The notes under the pieces are model-generated. The model was given only the letters and a program-made list of their open reading frames with translations, was not told the DNA's origin and did no database searches. From the NCBI GenBank assembly GCA_036480335.1, contig JAZGGH010000150.1, forward strand, positions 1 through 26,081: a DNA stretch of 26,081 bases. Reading direction: 5' to 3'. This DNA comes from JAZGER01 sp036480335. Lineage in GTDB: Bacteria; Pseudomonadota; Gammaproteobacteria; DSM-19610. The translations under genes and the position numbers were made by a program. Below are positions 22,953-26,081 of the stretch, one piece after another (the stretch's first letter is position 1; the number at the start of each line of letters is the position of its first letter).

Positions 22953-23267
22953 TTGAGTAATGCGGGTAATTGCAAAAGCACTTTAAAAAAATTCTGGCAA
23001 GACCCTGCCTGCAATGATGCCCAGGGACCACTTGAAAGTTGGTACGAAGAAGCTGTGAAAGCAAATTGGCTATCACCGCAAGCGGTCAAAACACACTATG
23101 GCAATGCAAGTATTTGTGGCAACAATCGCGTTGTTTTTAATATTGGTGGTAATAAATACCGTTTAGTGGTTGAAATTCAGTATCGAGCAGGAATTGTCTG
23201 GGTAAAGTTCATCGGCACACATGCTCAATACGATAAAATTAACGTCGAGAAAGTCAATGAATATTAA
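22953..23267 (+). CDS. higB: HigB-type mRNA interferase toxin, start region disrupted
   Basis: The 104-residue frame from TTG (GGGAG 5 nt upstream) carries a RelE/HigB fold toxin: STLKKFWQD, LESWYEEAVKANWLSPQAVK, YGNASICGNNRVVFNIGGNK, YRLVVEIQYRAGIVWVKFIG, THAQYDKI. The usual HigB N-terminus MRVIAKSTLKKFW is present in the DNA but split. ATG at 22960 encodes MRVIAK in another frame and reaches a stop after two more codons, so one A appears lost from an A-run. The protein is either inactive or begins at the TTG with an altered first eight residues. It lies next to higA, with the stop overlapping. Confidence 0.85.
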   Translation: MSNAGNCKSTLKKFWQDPACNDAQGPLESWYEEAVKANWLSPQAVKTHYGNASICGNNRVVFNIGGNKYRLVVEIQYRAGIVWVKFIGTHAQYDKINVEKVNEY

Positions 23268-23628
23268 ACCAATCCGCAGTGACGAAGATTTACAAAAAGC
23301 TTTTCGCCAACTCGAAGGGATATTTCAGGCAAAACAAGGGTCACCAGAAGCTGATGAAATGGAGATTCTGGTTACTTTGATACAAGCTTATGAAAACCAG
23401 CATTACCCCATTTATCCACCCGATCCTGTTGAAGCCATCAAATTCAGAATGGATCAGCAGGGACTGACAGCTCGAGACCTGGAAGTCTTTATAGGGAGCA
23501 GCGGACGGGTATCTGAAGTACTGAATCGTAAACGTCCTTTGAGTCTGCGTATGATAAAGCGCCTACATAACGGCTTGAATATTCCTTACGAAAGCTTATT
23601 AGCTGATCAGATACCCGTCGTTATGTAG
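23257..23628 (+). CDS. higA: HigA-type antitoxin, XRE-family HTH
   Basis: The 123-residue product starts at the ATG at 23257, overlapping the toxin gene by 11 bp. A frame to 23221 is unlikely. It begins MNIKPIRSDEDLQKAFRQLE, then DEMEILVTLIQAYENQHYPI and DPVEAIKFRMDQQGLTARDL. The helix-turn-helix is EVFIGSSGRVSEVLNRKRPL, SLRMIKRLHNGLNIP. This is the usual layout and length of HigA (COG5499-type). It neutralises HigB and represses the operon. Confidence 0.9.
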   Translation: MNIKPIRSDEDLQKAFRQLEGIFQAKQGSPEADEMEILVTLIQAYENQHYPIYPPDPVEAIKFRMDQQGLTARDLEVFIGSSGRVSEVLNRKRPLSLRMIKRLHNGLNIPYESLLADQIPVVM

Positions 23629-23742
23629 AATTAATCTGCTGAAGTAAAACAGCTCAATGGTCTCAAGAGTCATCCGGGATTTATCAATAGTTCGTAAATG
23701 TTTTTCCACTCTGTGGGAACCCTGCTCCAAAATAAGCATTAT

Positions 23743-24249
23743 TTAACCTCTAGCGATCTGTACTGCTTTTAGTAGTATCTCTACGTCATCGTGAGCCCGG
23801 TGTCTTTTTGTTGCTTCTGATCTGGCTTTTTGCAGTACTTCTTCTGCTGAGATGCTTCTGTTATTCCCTGATTCCAATTTCGTATAAAGAATCTGTCTAA
23901 TGTCATGTATTTTCCAGGTTTTTGTGTGGCAGCCAAAGATACGCTCAAATGCACTCAACCAATGCAGATCAAATTCTGGTTCATCTGAATAAACTGTTTT
24001 AGTTGAAAATATATCATCCAGTTTTCGATAAATCTCGCGTGGATTATGCCCATCAGAGGCTAGCATAATTTGAGAAATACCATGCACGGCTTCTGAGCGT
24101 TGACTCCAGTCTTGCCATGATTCAACTGAGGATGGATCAAGTAGATAACTCTCGATACCTTCCTCATTACCCCAGGCTATTTCGACAGGATAGGCATTAT
24201 CAGAAAAACTGGATGCTTCAATATCAAGCAGTACGTAATCTAAACACAT
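23743..24249 (-). CDS. DEDD-family 3'-5' exonuclease
   Basis: The 168-residue product starts at the ATG at 24249. The longer frame (to 24321) overlaps the preceding gene and is not favoured. Motif I is LLDIEASSF with DxE, and a WxxxxEAVHGIS stretch matches RNase T/DnaQ-like folds. Motif II lies near YSDEPEFDLHWLSAFER, and motif III is HRAHDDVEILL. All four acidic positions and the His appear kept, so the enzyme is probably active on RNA or DNA ends. It is the last gene of the XRE operon, 40 bp after the 326-residue protein. Confidence 0.8.
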   Translation of the reverse strand: MCLDYVLLDIEASSFSDNAYPVEIAWGNEEGIESYLLDPSSVESWQDWSQRSEAVHGISQIMLASDGHNPREIYRKLDDIFSTKTVYSDEPEFDLHWLSAFERIFGCHTKTWKIHDIRQILYTKLESGNNRSISAEEVLQKARSEATKRHRAHDDVEILLKAVQIARG

Positions 24250-24289
24250 AACCCTGAAATCTCTGTAAGTTGTTTCCTTCCATATGAAC

Positions 24290-25270
24290 TCAGAACTCCC
24301 CCTCCCGAACCGCAGTCGCACCCAGCTTCACTATATCAACCGGTGTAACCGGCATATTTTCCGGTAATGGGGATTCGCCCTTCTTGATACCTTTGGCAGC
24401 AACGCTGTCGAGGCCAGCAAGCGTCTGGCTACCCGGCAAAGCAGTGGCATTTTCATCATAGTATTCGAACCAGGGCAAGCCGGCCTGAGTATAAGCCTCA
24501 GCAGTCGGTACCCGAGTTGGTGGTGCATGGCCAGTGAGATGCTGGTAATCACGGGAATTGGCAATTTGCACATAACAACGGGAGTAAACATCGGTATTCC
24601 AGGCAGAGAGACCGTACGCATCATCATAGATTTCCTGGCTCATCAAGCCACCGGGTGCGAGCCCCATATCCATATCGTTGACAGTCTCGGCAATCATCAC
24701 ACAATGGCTGAACACTGGTTGATCATACTTAACAAGCTTCTCATATACATCCCGCTTCATGGGGTAAGCAATAATCTGTATTCCACCGTGTTCGGCATCC
24801 TCGGTTAGCTGTTCTTCAGCGGTATAACTCTCACCCAGCGGCATCGCTACGAACTGGCGAATAGTCCCTTTGGCAACACAAAAACCGTCTAGCCAGGGTT
24901 GCTCGGGAAGCACCAGATAATCCTGAGGATTCGCCTGTAGTGGATTTGACCAGGGATCGCCGGTGATGGCATTGATCTTGCCAGCCGCAATCTTGATTGC
25001 AAAGGGATAATCAGACTGAAAGTTGATCCACATGGCTTCGGCCTGATACATGGGGAAAAACACCCCACCGGTTTTCTTCCAGCGCGAGGGCAGACGCTCA
25101 CCCAGGTCATCTACATGCATCAGCGGAAATTCGCCTAGCCCCGGTGGCAAATCATATTCTCGATTGTCATCAGGTAAACGCAGGGTGCGCTCGAACTCGA
25201 TGCTGCAGCGTGCATCAGGGTGCACTTCCGGGAAATGGAAGTCGAGCTGGTTGTTTTTAAGTTCTATCAT
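24290..25270 (-). CDS. Conserved protein of unknown function
   Basis: The 326-residue product has a strong ribosome site (AGGAG, 7 nt). Recurrent-looking motifs are EFPLMHVDDLGERLPSRWKK, GGVFFPMYQAEAMWINFQSD, YPFAIKIAAGKINAITGD, QDYLVLPEQPWLDGFCVAKG, IRQFVAMPLGESYTAEEQLT and HGGIQIIAYPMKRDVYEKL. I remember similar proteins in bacteria but no named domain or activity. There is no signal peptide or membrane segment, so it is cytosolic. It sits between an XRE regulator (37 bp upstream) and an exonuclease gene (40 bp downstream). Confidence 0.8.
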   Translation of the reverse strand: MIELKNNQLDFHFPEVHPDARCSIEFERTLRLPDDNREYDLPPGLGEFPLMHVDDLGERLPSRWKKTGGVFFPMYQAEAMWINFQSDYPFAIKIAAGKINAITGDPWSNPLQANPQDYLVLPEQPWLDGFCVAKGTIRQFVAMPLGESYTAEEQLTEDAEHGGIQIIAYPMKRDVYEKLVKYDQPVFSHCVMIAETVNDMDMGLAPGGLMSQEIYDDAYGLSAWNTDVYSRCYVQIANSRDYQHLTGHAPPTRVPTAEAYTQAGLPWFEYYDENATALPGSQTLAGLDSVAAKGIKKGESPLPENMPVTPVDIVKLGATAVREGEF

Positions 25271-25307
25271 GGAATTTCTCCTGTTATTTATTTTTGTCTT
25301 TCATACA

Positions 25308-25658
25308 TTACCAGTCACCATCGCGTACTTCCCGGGCGATGCGCAACACAGCCTTATTCGGAGCATTCTTCAATTGCCGGATTAAATCCGCAAATAATTG
25401 CGGCCGACGCATAATGATTTCCTGTAAATCGCTGGAAACCTTACCTGCCATCGCCAGCAGCATATCCACATCCTCCTCCAGATCTTCTGCTAACCGCCGA
25501 ATGGCAGCCTCAGAGGGCGGTGCCACTTCATCGCGTTCAATCTTGCTGAGATAAGCAGGTTCTACGCGAATCCGCTGAGCGGTCTGACGCAGTGAATAGC
25601 ACTTGTCGGTTTCGCGCCGTTTTTCACGCAGCTGCCGTATGTATTTTCCGAATGTCAT
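25308..25658 (-). CDS. XRE-family HTH regulator
   Basis: The 116-residue product from the ATG at 25658 begins MTFGKYIRQLREKRRETDKC. The helix-turn-helix is SLRQTAQRIRVEPAYLSKIE, RDEVAPPSEAAIRRLAEDLE. A helical C-terminal part follows, IIMRRPQLFADLIRQLKNAP. A GTG six codons earlier is possible. The start codon lies within the palindrome TGTGTA-N8-TACACA, as for self-repressing regulators. First gene of the three-gene minus operon. Confidence 0.88.
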   Translation of the reverse strand: MTFGKYIRQLREKRRETDKCYSLRQTAQRIRVEPAYLSKIERDEVAPPSEAAIRRLAEDLEEDVDMLLAMAGKVSSDLQEIIMRRPQLFADLIRQLKNAPNKAVLRIAREVRDGDW

Positions 25659-25677
25659 GTGTAGGATATAGTACACA
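25658..25677. promoter_or_regulatory. Palindrome over the XRE start codon
   Basis: TGTGTA (25658-25663), GGATATAG, TACACA (25672-25677) form a perfect 6-bp inverted repeat whose first base belongs to the start codon. The central TATA and the lack of a ribosome site suggest that promoter and operator overlap and that translation may be nearly leaderless. Confidence 0.55.
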
Positions 25678-25679
25678 CA

Positions 25680-26030
25680 TTATTGTACGGATCAAGAGAG
25701 CAGGAAAACCAGACAGGGTTACATATTGGGGAAAACAGAAAATACCTACCTTGATTTTTTAGTGAAAACAATAGGTTGTGGTTTTATGAAAGGTGTATGA
25801 AAGGTGGGTGTCACATTTACCTGCATGCCATTCATATAGACAGAAGTATATATTTTACTCTAAAAATAATATTTTAACCCTGTGGACTGCTTTAAAAAGC
25901 CTGACTGGTTCGGTAAACGACAAAATAACTTCAGGCACTCCCCTTGAGAATGGCCATACTTATGCGACACATTATGTCGCAATCTTTAGGATACTAAGAC
26001 AGAATAATTATAATAACGAGGTTTAGAATC
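25680..26030. other. Gene-free 350-bp stretch with short repeats
   Basis: No supportable gene lies here. The stretch holds an 11-bp tandem duplication, TATGAAAGGTG twice (25785-25806), and a perfect palindrome TGCGACA-CATTA-TGTCGCA (25963-25981). A GGCAC-N5-TTGA string upstream (25934-25947) only resembles a sigma-54 promoter, lacking the GC of the -12 element. Confidence 0.5.
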
Positions 26031-26081
26031 ATGCATTTATTAACAATAATTAACCACACCGGTTCTTTCCAATGTTCCACC
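26031..26081 (+). CDS. Possible start of a gene cut by the window end
   Basis: ATG at 26031 follows GAGG by about 9 nt and opens a frame to the window end reading MHLLTIINHTGSFQCST. The upstream palindrome and ribosome site support a real gene. Seventeen codons are too few to identify a product. Confidence 0.35.
   Translation, partial: MHLLTIINHTGSFQCST

Noticed and set aside
25934..25947. A sigma-54 promoter (GGCAC-N5-TTGA)
   Set aside because: The -12 element lacks the essential GC dinucleotide, and no enhancer-binding protein gene adjoins.
25793..26026. A 77-codon plus-strand frame near the right end
   Set aside because: It has no ribosome site, includes the tandem repeat and the palindrome, and does not look like a known protein.
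1..26081. CRISPR array, tRNA or rRNA genes
   Set aside because: I saw no regularly spaced identical repeats with unique spacers and no tRNA or rRNA signature on either strand.

Overview
The window looks like a chromosomal stretch of a gammaproteobacterium, possibly marine. I base this on moderate GC, Shine-Dalgarno sites of the AGGAG type, a YggL-like protein, a HigBA pair, periplasmic c-type cytochromes and a tandem GH16 beta-glucanase. I cannot name the genus.

Layout. Positions 1-125 hold the end of a short element with inverted repeats that truncates a secreted PD40/beta-propeller gene (111-1292, minus). Next is a very large secreted protein (1368-5378, minus). It has five copies of a ~115-residue beta-sandwich repeat, a PQQ-type sugar dehydrogenase propeller and a diheme cytochrome-like C-terminus. 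The same beta-sandwich module forms the N-terminus of the truncated PD40 gene. Positions 5590-6007 hold a collapsed second copy of the phzF-eamA-mocR locus found intact further right. A tandem GH16 hydrolase (6062-9475, minus) and transposase debris (9744-10146) follow.

Positions 10132-14668 form a coherent divergent locus. A MocR-type regulator (plus) faces a four-gene minus operon: EamA exporter, PhzF-like isomerase, ABM-domain protein and alpha/beta hydrolase lipoprotein. Positions 14760-17361 hold small minus-strand genes: an exported ABM-like protein, a YggL C-terminus-like protein, a small conserved protein, a decayed AAC(6')-like acetyltransferase, a WYL regulator and a VOC protein. 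A 63-residue peptide gene with a strong terminator, a lipoprotein and a 141-bp MITE-like repeat with a visible 4-bp target duplication lead into a redox block. That block contains a TlpA-like thioredoxin, a Crp/Fnr regulator and a five-heme exported cytochrome with a perfect terminator.

The right end carries a glycine-rich DUF1269-like membrane protein, a higB-higA toxin-antitoxin pair whose canonical higB start is frameshifted, and a three-gene minus operon. The operon encodes an XRE regulator, a conserved protein of unknown function and a DEDD exonuclease, with a palindrome over the regulator's start codon. The last 50 bases begin a possible further gene.

The most informative observations are the relic of the duplicated phzF-eamA-mocR locus, the MITE with its target duplication, the AAC(6')-like pseudogene, the broken higB start, and the uncharacterised XRE/unknown/exonuclease operon.
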